From positions 1 to 64,000 of the forward strand of contig NZ_JBHYDX010000012.1 of the NCBI RefSeq assembly GCF_051860505.1: DNA of 64,000 nt. The letters are read 5' to 3'. Source of the stretch: Pannonibacter sp051860505 (GTDB taxonomy: Bacteria; Pseudomonadota; Alphaproteobacteria; Rhizobiales; Stappiaceae). This document shows, piece after piece, positions 26,399-34,378 of this stretch; within the stretch, counting starts at the first letter, position 1, and the number at the start of each line of letters is the position of its first letter. Made by a program: the position numbers and the translations under genes. Under the pieces are notes generated by a model. It worked only from the letters and a program-made list of their open reading frames with translations, ran no database searches and had not been told where the DNA came from.

Positions 26399-27223
26399 AT
26401 GCTGACCGTTGAAACCCGCCATGCCATCGATCCGGACGCCGCAAAGCGGATGGACACCGCTGAACTGCGTCAGAATTTCCATCTTGGCGACCTGTTCCGC
26501 GCTGGCGAGATCCGCCTTGTCTACACCCACTATGACCGGATGATTGTCGGTGGTGCTGTCCCTGCCGGTGCCCCCCTGACGCTGGACCACGTGAAGGAAT
26601 GTGGCACGCCGAGTATTCTCGATCGCCGCGAAATGGCTGTCGTCAACGTTGGTGAAGCAGGCACTGTTGAAGCTGCCGGCTTGATCCATGCGCTGGGCCG
26701 TGGCGATGTCCTCTACCTGCCGCTTGGTTCAGGTCCGGTGACATTCGCTGGCGAGGGACGTTTCTATATCCTGTCCGCACCGGCTCACAGCGCTCATCCG
26801 GTGCGTCTGATCCGCCTTGAGGAGGCCGCTGTCGTCAAACTCGGCTCCGGCGAGACCTCGAACGACCGCACCATCTACCAATTCGTGCATCCCGCCGTGA
26901 TGACCTCCTGCCAGCTCGTTGTCGGCTACACCAAGCTGCATAACGGTTCGGTCTGGAACACCATGCCCGCCCATCTGCATGATCGACGCATGGAAGCCTA
27001 TCTCTATTTCGACATGAAGCCGGAGCAGCGCGTGTTCCACTTCATGGGCCGTCCGGATGAGACCCGTCACCTGGTGATGCAGAATGAGGACGCGGTGGTG
27101 TCGCCGCCCTGGTCGATCCATTGCGGCGCAGGCACGGGCAGCTACACCTTCATCTGGGCCATGGCTGGCGACAATGTCGACTACAAGGACGTTGAAATGG
27201 TGGCGATGGAGGACCTGCGGTGA
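26399..27223 (+). CDS. kduI: 5-dehydro-4-deoxy-D-glucuronate isomerase
   Basis: KduI isomerises 5-keto-4-deoxyuronate to 2,5-diketo-3-deoxygluconate (DKII). The 274-residue length is exact for the family. Visible signatures are MDTAELRQNFHLGDLF, YTHYDRMIVGGAVP, NTMPAHLHDRRMEAYLYFD (zinc-binding His, His and Glu) and SPPWSIHCGAGTGSYTFIWAMAGDN near the C terminus with the last ligand His. KduI can also interconvert hexuronates when UxaC is limiting. Its stop overlaps the kduD start. Confidence 0.97.
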   Translation: MLTVETRHAIDPDAAKRMDTAELRQNFHLGDLFRAGEIRLVYTHYDRMIVGGAVPAGAPLTLDHVKECGTPSILDRREMAVVNVGEAGTVEAAGLIHALGRGDVLYLPLGSGPVTFAGEGRFYILSAPAHSAHPVRLIRLEEAAVVKLGSGETSNDRTIYQFVHPAVMTSCQLVVGYTKLHNGSVWNTMPAHLHDRRMEAYLYFDMKPEQRVFHFMGRPDETRHLVMQNEDAVVSPPWSIHCGAGTGSYTFIWAMAGDNVDYKDVEMVAMEDLR

Positions 27224-27948
27224 ACCCGTTCTCGCTGGAGGGTCGGGTCGCGCTGGTCACGGGGGCCAACACCGGCATCGGCCAGGCGATTGCTGTCGCT
27301 CTCGGGCGGGCTGGCGCAGAGGTCATTTGCGCCGGACGCAGCACCTCGGCGGAAACCGTGGCCCTGATCGGCCACGCGCGGGACCTGGAGCTGGACCTGT
27401 CCGACCCGCTGGCTGCAAGGGATGTCTTCAATGCCGAGGCCGTGGATATTCTGGTCAACAATGCCGGCATCATCCGCCGGGCTGACACTGTCGACTTCAC
27501 CGAGGCTGACTGGGATGAGGTGATGGACATCAACCTGAAGGCCGTCTTTTTCACGAGCCAGGCTTTTGCCCGGTCCGCTTTCGCGCGTGGCGGGGAGGGC
27601 AAGGTGATCAACATCGCCTCGCTGCTGTCGTTCCAGGGCGGCATCCGGGTGCCCTCTTATACGGCGTCGAAGCATGGCGTCGCGGGTCTCACCAAGTTGA
27701 TGGCCAATGAATGGGCGGCGCGGGGCATCAACGTCAACGCCATCGCGCCGGGCTATATCGAGACCAACAACACCGAGGCCTTGCGCGACGACCCGGATCG
27801 CAACCGCGCCATTCTCGAACGCATCCCGGCCGGTCGCTGGGGCCAGGCCTCGGACATCGGCGAAGCCGCCGTCTTCCTGGCCTCGCCGGCAGCCAGCTAT
27901 ATTCATGGCGCGGTGCTCAACGTGGATGGAGGGTGGCTTGCACGCTGA
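27220..27948 (+). CDS. kduD: 2-dehydro-3-deoxy-D-gluconate 5-dehydrogenase (KduD)
   Basis: A 242-residue classical short-chain dehydrogenase that reduces DKII to 2-keto-3-deoxygluconate with NAD(P)H. It has the cofactor motif TGANTGIGQ, NNAGIIRR, and the catalytic Ser-Tyr-Lys set (Ser in NIASLLSF, YTASK). The closing GRWGQ...GEAAVFLASPAASYIHG is typical of KduD. The start is GTG, overlapping the kduI stop as GTGA, so translation is coupled. Confidence 0.95.
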   Translation: MNPFSLEGRVALVTGANTGIGQAIAVALGRAGAEVICAGRSTSAETVALIGHARDLELDLSDPLAARDVFNAEAVDILVNNAGIIRRADTVDFTEADWDEVMDINLKAVFFTSQAFARSAFARGGEGKVINIASLLSFQGGIRVPSYTASKHGVAGLTKLMANEWAARGINVNAIAPGYIETNNTEALRDDPDRNRAILERIPAGRWGQASDIGEAAVFLASPAASYIHGAVLNVDGGWLAR

Positions 27949-29479
27949 CCGGCCAGGCTCCGCCGCACTCATCCTGCATGCGGCGGATAATGTCTGCATT
28001 CTGCGGGAGCGGGTTGCCGGCGGCGTGGATCCGCTCGGGCTCGGGCGGCCGCTGCCGCAGTCGCTGTCTGCCGGGCACAAGATCGCGCTGCGACCGATCC
28101 CGGAGGGGGCTTCTATCCTCAAATTCGGCCAGATCATCGGTGCTGCGAAGATGGACATCGCTGCCGGCGAGCATGTCCATACCCACAACTGCGCCTTCAG
28201 CGCGCATGACCGCGCCTATGCGATTGGCGAGGATCTGGCCCGTGCCAAGGCTGCGGTGCCGCACGAGGCGCCACGTCATTTTGCCGGCTATTTGCGGTCT
28301 GACGGGCGGATCGGAACCCGCAACTTCGTCGCCCTTTGTGCCACGGTGAACTGTTCGGCCACCGTCATCCGCCGTGCCGCCTTCGAACTGGAAACCTCGG
28401 GGGTGCTCGCCGACTATCCGAACGTCGACGGCATTGTCGCCTTTGCGCACGGCTCCGGCTGCGGCATGGCCAGCGAGGGGCGCGGCTTTGAAATTCTTCA
28501 GCGGGTTCTGTGGGGGCATGCCACCCATCCCAATGTCGGGGCGGCAGTGTTCGTCGGGCTCGGCTGCGAGGTCATGCAGATCGCCCGCATGAAGGCGGCA
28601 TTCGGCGCGGTCGGGGCCAACCATTTCCACGGGCTCACGATCCAGGACACCGGAGGCACCCGCCAGACGATTGCCGCGATCAAGGCCAAGGTGCTGGAGA
28701 TCCTGCCCGCCGTGAACGCGGTCCGCCGCGAGCCGGTGCCCGTGTCGGGGCTGAAGGTCGCGCTGCAATGCGGCGGGTCCGATGGCCTTTCGGGTATCAC
28801 CGCCAACCCGGCGCTGGGCGTTGCCTGCGACCGGCTGGTTGGTCTCGGGGCAACTGTGATCCTGTCGGAGACCCCCGAGATCTATGGCGCCGAGCAGTTG
28901 CTGCTGCGCCGGACAGCGAACCAGGTGGTTGCCGACCGGTTGATCGAGTGCCTTGGCTGGTGGGAGCGCTACACCGCGATGAACGGCGGCAGCATGGACA
29001 ACAACCCCAGTCCCGGCAACAAGGCCGGCGGCCTCACCACCATCCTGGAAAAGTCGCTTGGCGCCGTCGCCAAGGGTGGTTCGACGCCGCTCACCGCCTT
29101 CTACGACTACGCCGAGCAGGTGACGGCGCCGGGCCTCGTGTTCATGGACACGCCCGGTTACGATCCCGTCTCGGCAACGGGGCAGATTGCCGGCGGGGCC
29201 CAGATCGTGGTCTTCACCACCGGGCGCGGCTCCGCCTTTGGCTCCAAACCCGCCCCGACCGTGAAACTCGCCACAAACGATGCCCTGTTCGCGTCCATGC
29301 CTGAGGACATGGACCTGAACTGCGGCGATGTTCTGAGCGAGAGTGTTCCTCTGACTGACAAGGGGCAACAGATCCTCGAACTCCTCATCGCTATTGCCTC
29401 AGGGGAACAATCGAAATCTGAAGCGCTGGGCCTTGGCGACAATGAATTCGTGCCGTGGCAGGTCGGTGCGGTGATGTGA
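27938..29479 (+). CDS. uxaA: UxaA-family altronate dehydratase
   Basis: A full-length UxaA of about 513 residues that dehydrates D-altronate to 2-keto-3-deoxygluconate. The N-terminal SAF-like domain (LRPIPEGASILKFGQIIG, HVHTHNCAF) is joined to the large dehydratase domain (GYLRSDGRIGTRNFVAL, GSGCGMASEGRG, CGGSDGLSGITANPALG, MDNNPSPGNKAGGLTTILEKSLG), with conserved Cys residues for the iron site. I favour the TTG at 27938, five bases after GGAGGG; an ATG at 27926 is in frame but has no ribosome site. Either overlaps kduD. It ends the operon. Confidence 0.92.
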   Translation: MHADRPGSAALILHAADNVCILRERVAGGVDPLGLGRPLPQSLSAGHKIALRPIPEGASILKFGQIIGAAKMDIAAGEHVHTHNCAFSAHDRAYAIGEDLARAKAAVPHEAPRHFAGYLRSDGRIGTRNFVALCATVNCSATVIRRAAFELETSGVLADYPNVDGIVAFAHGSGCGMASEGRGFEILQRVLWGHATHPNVGAAVFVGLGCEVMQIARMKAAFGAVGANHFHGLTIQDTGGTRQTIAAIKAKVLEILPAVNAVRREPVPVSGLKVALQCGGSDGLSGITANPALGVACDRLVGLGATVILSETPEIYGAEQLLLRRTANQVVADRLIECLGWWERYTAMNGGSMDNNPSPGNKAGGLTTILEKSLGAVAKGGSTPLTAFYDYAEQVTAPGLVFMDTPGYDPVSATGQIAGGAQIVVFTTGRGSAFGSKPAPTVKLATNDALFASMPEDMDLNCGDVLSESVPLTDKGQQILELLIAIASGEQSKSEALGLGDNEFVPWQVGAVM

Positions 29480-29510
29480 GGCAACCCTGCGGCGGAGCGA
29501 TGGCATCGGA

Positions 29511-30098
29511 TCAGGTGCGCGGCAGCCCAAGCGCATTCAGCAGGGTCATCATGCCGCGCACCGCCGCCTCCGGCGCAGCATCGACCAGACTTTCGTAGCC
29601 AAGGGTTGCAGCATAGAGGATGGCGGCGGCGTCCGGCTGCATGAGGCCGCAGTCTCTGCACAGGGCCTCTAGATATGCGAGCCGCCGGGCATCCATGCGT
29701 AAAACGGCTTCTGACACATTGCCGTCTTCGCGACCCCAAGCCCGAAGAGCTGGTTCCCCGGCGGCCCCGCCATACGCCGGGTCACGAAAGCTGACCGCCA
29801 GCGCACACAGGTGCCGCAACCTTTGTCGCGGATCGGGCAAAGCGTTCAGCTCGCCGACGATATCGTCAAATGCGCGCTCTTCCCAATGACGCAGCATCTG
29901 CATCTTGAAGTCAGCGATATCGGCAAAGTGCCAATAGAAGGACCCTTTTGTTGTCCCGATATCCCGCGCCAGCGCTTCCGCCTTGAGGGCAGAAGGGCCC
30001 TTGCGGGCCAAGGCCCGGAAGCCCGCCTGGATCCAGGCTTCGGGCGTCAGCCGACCGGATTGACCAGTCGGTTGTTCAGGGGGGCGCTGCGTCGTCAT
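29511..30098 (-). CDS. TetR family transcriptional regulator
   Basis: A 195-residue repressor-type protein. The N-terminal helix-turn-helix is AWIQAGFRALARKGPSALKAEALARDIGTTKGSFYWHFAD, visible as AEALARDIGTTKGSFYWHF with the usual FYWHF end. The C-terminal ligand domain matches the group with HWEERAFDDIV. The ATG at 30098 fits; an upstream ORF extension would run through the operators. It is divergent from a four-helix membrane protein, and two palindromes with the same ATACG-N4-CGTAT form lie between them. Confidence 0.87.
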   Translation of the reverse strand: MTTQRPPEQPTGQSGRLTPEAWIQAGFRALARKGPSALKAEALARDIGTTKGSFYWHFADIADFKMQMLRHWEERAFDDIVGELNALPDPRQRLRHLCALAVSFRDPAYGGAAGEPALRAWGREDGNVSEAVLRMDARRLAYLEALCRDCGLMQPDAAAILYAATLGYESLVDAAPEAAVRGMMTLLNALGLPRT

Positions 30099-30105
30099 GA
30101 CGCGA

Positions 30106-30123
30106 CCATACGGCGGCGTATTG
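30106..30123. promoter_or_regulatory. TetR operator candidate 1
   Basis: ATACG-GCGG-CGTAT (30108-30121) is a perfect 5-bp inverted repeat with a 4-bp spacer, 10 bp in front of the TetR ATG. It has the same form as the site at 30148-30165, consistent with autoregulation. Confidence 0.6.
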
Positions 30124-30147
30124 ACATCGGCAAGATCAAAGCGCAAA

Positions 30148-30165
30148 CCATACGCATCCGTATGG
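30148..30165. promoter_or_regulatory. TetR operator candidate 2
   Basis: CCATACG-CATC-CGTATGG is a perfect 7-bp inverted repeat with a 4-bp spacer, 14 bp before the ATG of the membrane protein gene, where it would block transcription or ribosome access. Confidence 0.65.
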
Positions 30166-30178
30166 AATGGAGAGCCGC

Positions 30179-30607
30179 ATGTCGCCATCATATTCTCACA
30201 CCGCCCGTCCGTCCGCCCCGACGATGGGCGCCGCCGTCCTCATGGCCGCCACCGTTGTCCTCCATGTTGTCGGCGGTGGGCCGGAGGTGCATGATCCGCT
30301 GCTGGCGGCGACAGTCGACCCGAAGCTCAATGCTTTCGTTTCGGTGCTGTGGCACGCAGTGACGGTGGTGCTGGTCGCGCTCGCCGCCGGGCTTGCCGTT
30401 CTGGCTTGCCGCTGCGACACGGCGCTGGAGGCGGTTCTGTCTGGACTTCAGCTTGGCTTTGCTGCGCTGTTCATCGGCTATGGGCTCATGCGCCTTGGCA
30501 ATCTGACGGACATGCCGCAATGGGTCATCTTTCTGAGCATCCCCGTGCTGACCCGCGTCGGACAGATGCGCCGCCGTGGCCGGGCCGCAACGGCCGGGAC
30601 CGCCTGA
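30179..30607 (+). CDS. Small four-helix membrane protein under TetR control
   Basis: A 142-residue integral membrane protein with four hydrophobic segments at about residues 14-32 (MGAAVLMAATVVLHVVGG), 52-75, 82-103 and 108-125. No catalytic motif is seen and I do not recognise the family with confidence. It resembles small predicted-membrane proteins of unknown function that sit beside TetR genes. GGAGAG lies five bases before the ATG. The divergent TetR gene and the two matching operators suggest it is the regulator's target, perhaps in stress or export. Confidence 0.75.
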   Translation: MSPSYSHTARPSAPTMGAAVLMAATVVLHVVGGGPEVHDPLLAATVDPKLNAFVSVLWHAVTVVLVALAAGLAVLACRCDTALEAVLSGLQLGFAALFIGYGLMRLGNLTDMPQWVIFLSIPVLTRVGQMRRRGRAATAGTA

Positions 30608-30653
30608 AACCAGATCCCTGATCGCGGCAGCTTGGCCACCAGATTGCCCGCCG

Positions 30654-31499
30654 TTAACGGAACCAGCTCCGGAACCGGGTAGGTGTAGTCCCGGCCAGAC
30701 GCCGGAAATCGCGAGAGAAGTGGTAGGGGTCGGCATAGCCGCAGGCGGCGGCCACGTCCGCCACGGACAGTGTGCTGTCCGTCAGGGTGCGCTTGGCCGC
30801 CGTGATACGCTCATGGCGCAGAAAATCCATCGGCGACGTGCCTGTGGCCGCGCGAAAGGCACGAAACAATTGCGACGGGCTGAGGCCGCTGTAGCCTGCC
30901 AGGTCTTCGACCCGCCACGGATGGACAAGGTTGGCGCGCATCTGCTCCGTCAGCGCGGCGATGCGCCGGTCGTTTGGTCCTTGCGCCTGCACAGGCCGCC
31001 CCGCCGCCAGCCGCGCGACGATGAGCGCAACCTCCGCATTTGCCAGCACGTCCGTGGCAGGTCCGCCCTCTCTGGCCAGTCTGAGAACACTCGCAAAGGC
31101 CGCCTCCATGTGCGTTCCAGGCTCGGGAGCGAACAGCGGCAGCCGGCTCACTTCCAGCAGCCCGTACAGGGCATCGAGCCCGGTTCCGCGCAGTCCCATC
31201 CAGAGATAGCGCCAGGGGGCCTCACCAGTTGCGCCATGGGCGTAGGGGCGAGCAGTGTCAAGCCAGAGCACCTGACCTGGCTCGACCACATGCACCGCGC
31301 CGCCGATCTCGACACGGCCCTTGCCCGCAAGCGCATAGAGCAGCACGTGGTCGTGGTAGCGCTTGCGCACGGGCTCTTGCCCCGGGTGCGCGGCACCAAG
31401 CCCGGCGACCTGCAACGCATAAGGCAGGGCACCGGCCAGTCTGCCCGGCGTATGGAAGACGATTTCCTCGTTGGTCTGTTCCGGCGGCGTGTTCACCAT
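30654..31499 (-). CDS. AraC family transcriptional regulator
   Basis: A 281-residue regulator with an N-terminal AraC-binding cupin (YHDHVLLYALAGKGRVEIGG, then VEPGQVLWLDTARPYAHG) and a C-terminal double helix-turn-helix (WRVEDLAGYSGLSPSQLFRAFR, then VADVAAACGYADPYHFSRDFRRLAGTTP). The second HTH is a textbook match. The start is uncertain: ATG 31499 leaves 110 bp of intergenic DNA, while ATG 31556 has AGGGA upstream but leaves only 53 bp. It is divergent from the P450 gene, its likely target. Confidence 0.88.
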   Translation of the reverse strand: MVNTPPEQTNEEIVFHTPGRLAGALPYALQVAGLGAAHPGQEPVRKRYHDHVLLYALAGKGRVEIGGAVHVVEPGQVLWLDTARPYAHGATGEAPWRYLWMGLRGTGLDALYGLLEVSRLPLFAPEPGTHMEAAFASVLRLAREGGPATDVLANAEVALIVARLAAGRPVQAQGPNDRRIAALTEQMRANLVHPWRVEDLAGYSGLSPSQLFRAFRAATGTSPMDFLRHERITAAKRTLTDSTLSVADVAAACGYADPYHFSRDFRRLAGTTPTRFRSWFR

Positions 31500-31609
31500 G
31501 GCCGCCACAATGTGAGAAGATGCGAGTTTTGTCCAGTTTATGCGAGAGGTCTGCATTTTCCCTGATGGAAGTGGACGCTATCTTTCGTCAATCGAGGGAG
31601 AGTTCGATC

Positions 31610-32869
31610 ATGCCGCATCTCACCGCACCCGCCGACGCATCGGGCGAGGGGCTCAACTTCGCACCGCTGGATCCGGCCTTTGCCGCCGATCCTTATGCTG
31701 CCTATGCCCGTCTGCGCGCGCGGGATGGCCTGACCTATTTCGCGGATTTCGACATCCATCTGGCGTCGCGCTTCGCGGATGTCTCTGCCCTTGTCATGGA
31801 CAAGACGATGGTGCGTTCCCTCGAAGGGCTGGTGTCGCCGGAGGAGATCGCGGCGCAGCAGCGTGCGGCCAACTGGCATGACATGCCGCATCACTCGCGC
31901 TTCGTGCAGTTCAGCCTGCTCGACAGCGACGGCGAGGTGCATGACCGGCTGCGCAAGGCGGTCTTCCGGCTGTTCACGCCGGCGATGGTGGCCAAGCTCC
32001 GCGATGACATTCAGGCCTATGTGACGCGCCTCCTCGACCGGTTGCTCGAGCAGCGCGATATCGATTTCGTCGAGGACCTGGCCGCCGAAGTGCCCGGCCA
32101 CATCATCGGCCGCCTCCTGGGCGTGCCGGATGAGGATTGCCCGAAGCTGCGCATCTGGTCGGAGAACATCGTCCAGTTCTTTGACATCGACCGCTCGGAT
32201 GCGCGCAAGCAAATCGCCGAAACCGCGACGACGGAGTTCTATGAGTATCTGATCGCACTGAAGGCAGAGCGGCTGAAGGCCCCGCGCGCCGATCTCATCT
32301 CCGAGCTGATCAGGGCCGAGGCCGCGGGCCAGTTCAGCGAGGACGAATTCATCTCCACCTGCATGCTGATCCTGATGGCCGGCCACGGCTCCACGATCGA
32401 CGTACTGGGATCTGGCATGCATTGCCTCCTGAAGTTCCCGGATGAGGCGGAGCGGCTGAAGGCCGAGCCGGCCCTGCTGCCGACGGCGGTGCAGGAGATG
32501 TTCCGCTACGAGTCGCCGCTGCCGTTCTTCCACCGCTATGCCACCGAGGATGTGACCATCGCCGGCACGCCCTATCCGCGCGGCACCAAATTCGGCCTGC
32601 TCTATGGCGCTGCCAACCGCGATCTGGCCGCCTTCGAGGCGGCGGATCGCTTTGACGTGGGGCGCAAGCCGAACCGGCACCTGGCCTTCGGCGGCGGGGC
32701 GCATTTCTGCCTCGGCAACCATCTCGCCCGCCTCGACATGGAGATCATCTTCGGCTCGCTGCTGGCGCGCACCCGCGCGATCGAGCTGGCCGATCCGGCC
32801 GTCACCTACAAGCGCGGCCTGTCGGTGCGCGGGCCGAAGCGGCTCGACCTGCGGCTGACGCCGGCGTGA
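31610..32869 (+). CDS. Cytochrome P450
   Basis: A 419-residue soluble bacterial-type P450 monooxygenase. The heme loop FGGGAHFCLGNHLAR carries the proximal Cys367; the K-helix ExxR is EMFRYE. The I-helix reads AGHGST (257-262): the usual acidic residue before the Thr is Gly, and the Thr pair is Ser-Thr. The N terminus lacks a membrane anchor. GGGAGAG precedes the ATG. A [2Fe-2S] ferredoxin lies 204 bp downstream and an AraC regulator is divergent; no ferredoxin reductase is nearby. The substrate is unknown. Confidence 0.93.
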   Translation: MPHLTAPADASGEGLNFAPLDPAFAADPYAAYARLRARDGLTYFADFDIHLASRFADVSALVMDKTMVRSLEGLVSPEEIAAQQRAANWHDMPHHSRFVQFSLLDSDGEVHDRLRKAVFRLFTPAMVAKLRDDIQAYVTRLLDRLLEQRDIDFVEDLAAEVPGHIIGRLLGVPDEDCPKLRIWSENIVQFFDIDRSDARKQIAETATTEFYEYLIALKAERLKAPRADLISELIRAEAAGQFSEDEFISTCMLILMAGHGSTIDVLGSGMHCLLKFPDEAERLKAEPALLPTAVQEMFRYESPLPFFHRYATEDVTIAGTPYPRGTKFGLLYGAANRDLAAFEAADRFDVGRKPNRHLAFGGGAHFCLGNHLARLDMEIIFGSLLARTRAIELADPAVTYKRGLSVRGPKRLDLRLTPA

Positions 32870-33073
32870 AACCTGCCGACAAGGCAAGTTCCTGATCGGG
32901 ACAAGAGAGGAAACAAGGGCGGCGGCCTCCCCTGCGGCCCGGGGCATCACCCCACCTGATAGCCTCTACCTCTTTTGCCCCATTGCGCGCGGCAGGTGAT
33001 CCCCGGACCGCCTGCCGCGTACAGCTTCCAAAGCAAACAGACATCAGACCCCGGAAAACGGAGCCAGAGACCC

Positions 33074-33394
33074 ATGCCCCGCATCACCTTCATTTCTGCC
33101 GACGGCGCGCGGCAGGACGTTGAGGCCACGGAAGGCCAGACGCTGATGGCCGCCGCCGTGGCCCATGGCATCGAAGAAATCGCGGCTGAGTGTGGCGGGG
33201 CCTGTGCTTGCGGCACCTGCCACTGCTACATCGAGGCCAGCCAGCTCGCCCTGCTGCCGCCGGCTGATGAAGCGGAAACGGCGATGATCGAATGTGTGAT
33301 CGACCCGCGTCCTGAAAGCCGTCTGTCCTGCCAGGTGAAGCTCACTGCGGCGCAGGACGGACTTGTGGTGCATTTGCCTGCCAGCCAGCATTGA
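33074..33394 (+). CDS. [2Fe-2S] ferredoxin, adrenodoxin type
   Basis: A 106-residue electron carrier. The cluster ligands are Cys in ECGGACACGTCHCY (C-x5-C-x2-C) and the fourth Cys in RLSCQVKL. The DEAETAMIE segment is the acidic face that binds P450 in adrenodoxin/putidaredoxin-type ferredoxins. It follows the P450 by 204 bp and probably feeds it electrons from a reductase encoded elsewhere. Just downstream the bcsN gene converges, with only three bases between the stops. Confidence 0.93.
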   Translation: MPRITFISADGARQDVEATEGQTLMAAAVAHGIEEIAAECGGACACGTCHCYIEASQLALLPPADEAETAMIECVIDPRPESRLSCQVKLTAAQDGLVVHLPASQH

Positions 33395-33397
33395 CCG

Positions 33398-34378
33398 TCA
33401 AGGCAGCGGAATCGGTCGCACCAAGGAATTCGTTGAAGCCTGAGCCGCGACGATCGGTCCAGGCAGCGGAACCGTGGCAGCGACCGGCGGCACGACCGAG
33501 GTCGGCAGTGCTACCGGGGCCACCTTCGCTGGAAGCGGAACGGTGACGGGCACCGGAGATGCCGTGGCCACAACCGGAACCTCTACTTGCACCGGAGATG
33601 GGGATCGTTGCGCTTTTGGCGCGGTTGAGGCTGGCCGCATCGGCCGGGCCGGCGATATGGCTGTGTCCGGTTGGTTTGGCGCAGCGAGCAAGGTGTCGAC
33701 GCTGGCAAGTGCTGGTGACAGGCTCATGCCCGGCGCTTGCAGGCTCGACAGAAGGTTGGCGGACGAGATGCCCGGGACGGCGAGCTGCAGCCGCTGCATC
33801 AGGTCCACGGCAACCGTTTCTGTGAGGCCTGACCGGCACAGCCGAACACGAATCTCGGCCAACCCGTCCTTGCGCGGCTGGAAGAGTGAAGCTTCGCCCG
33901 AGCTGCGCTGGAGATCCTGCCACAGGTAGTTGCATCCGGAATTGTCACTGGCGATGCCGAAGGGTCCATAGGCGTTGACCGGTAAGCGCGTGGACAGGCG
34001 CAATGTGCGGCCCGGAAAGGCTGCTGCCATTTCCTGCTGCAGCGTTGCGGCCGAGGGCGCGGGCTGCGCTTTCCCAGGCACAAGCCGGATTTCGATGGCA
34101 TTCTCGCCAAGCGTGCCGGCGTCACCGGCCAGGGTGATGCGTTGCCGTTCGATGCCGCCGGAGCGGCTCTGCGTCACTGCGATGACCTGACCGGCGGCCT
34201 CTGGCAGGCGCGCCAGAGCCATTGCGGTTCCGACATCGCGCGGCGCGGCGTCGGTTAACGCAGACAGGGCCGCGTCATGATAGGCCGTCACAGTTGAAGG
34301 CACCTGCGCGCAACCAGCGGCGCCAAGCATGGCAAGTGACAGCGCGAAACAGAGGGAGTGTGCGGTCTTCGTCATCAT
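33398..34378 (-). CDS. bcsN: BcsN, cellulose biosynthesis lipoprotein
   Basis: A 326-residue lipoprotein: signal segment followed by the lipobox LGAAGC, so Cys23 is probably acylated. The mid region has GCNYLWQDLQR and LAEIRVRLCRSGLTE, as in BcsN proteins of Agrobacterium-type cellulose loci. The C-terminal third is low-complexity Pro/Val/Ala, apparently disordered. BcsN is a periplasmic/envelope accessory of cellulose export with no known enzymatic activity. The start overlaps the stop of the TPR gene by four bases (ATGA), so it is the last gene of the bcs operon. Confidence 0.78.
   Translation of the reverse strand: MMTKTAHSLCFALSLAMLGAAGCAQVPSTVTAYHDAALSALTDAAPRDVGTAMALARLPEAAGQVIAVTQSRSGGIERQRITLAGDAGTLGENAIEIRLVPGKAQPAPSAATLQQEMAAAFPGRTLRLSTRLPVNAYGPFGIASDNSGCNYLWQDLQRSSGEASLFQPRKDGLAEIRVRLCRSGLTETVAVDLMQRLQLAVPGISSANLLSSLQAPGMSLSPALASVDTLLAAPNQPDTAISPARPMRPASTAPKAQRSPSPVQVEVPVVATASPVPVTVPLPAKVAPVALPTSVVPPVAATVPLPGPIVAAQASTNSLVRPIPLP

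Noticed and set aside
28870..29480. Frameshift or truncation in the uxaA-family gene
   Set aside because: The frame is continuous and the C-terminal motifs are complete; only the start codon is ambiguous.
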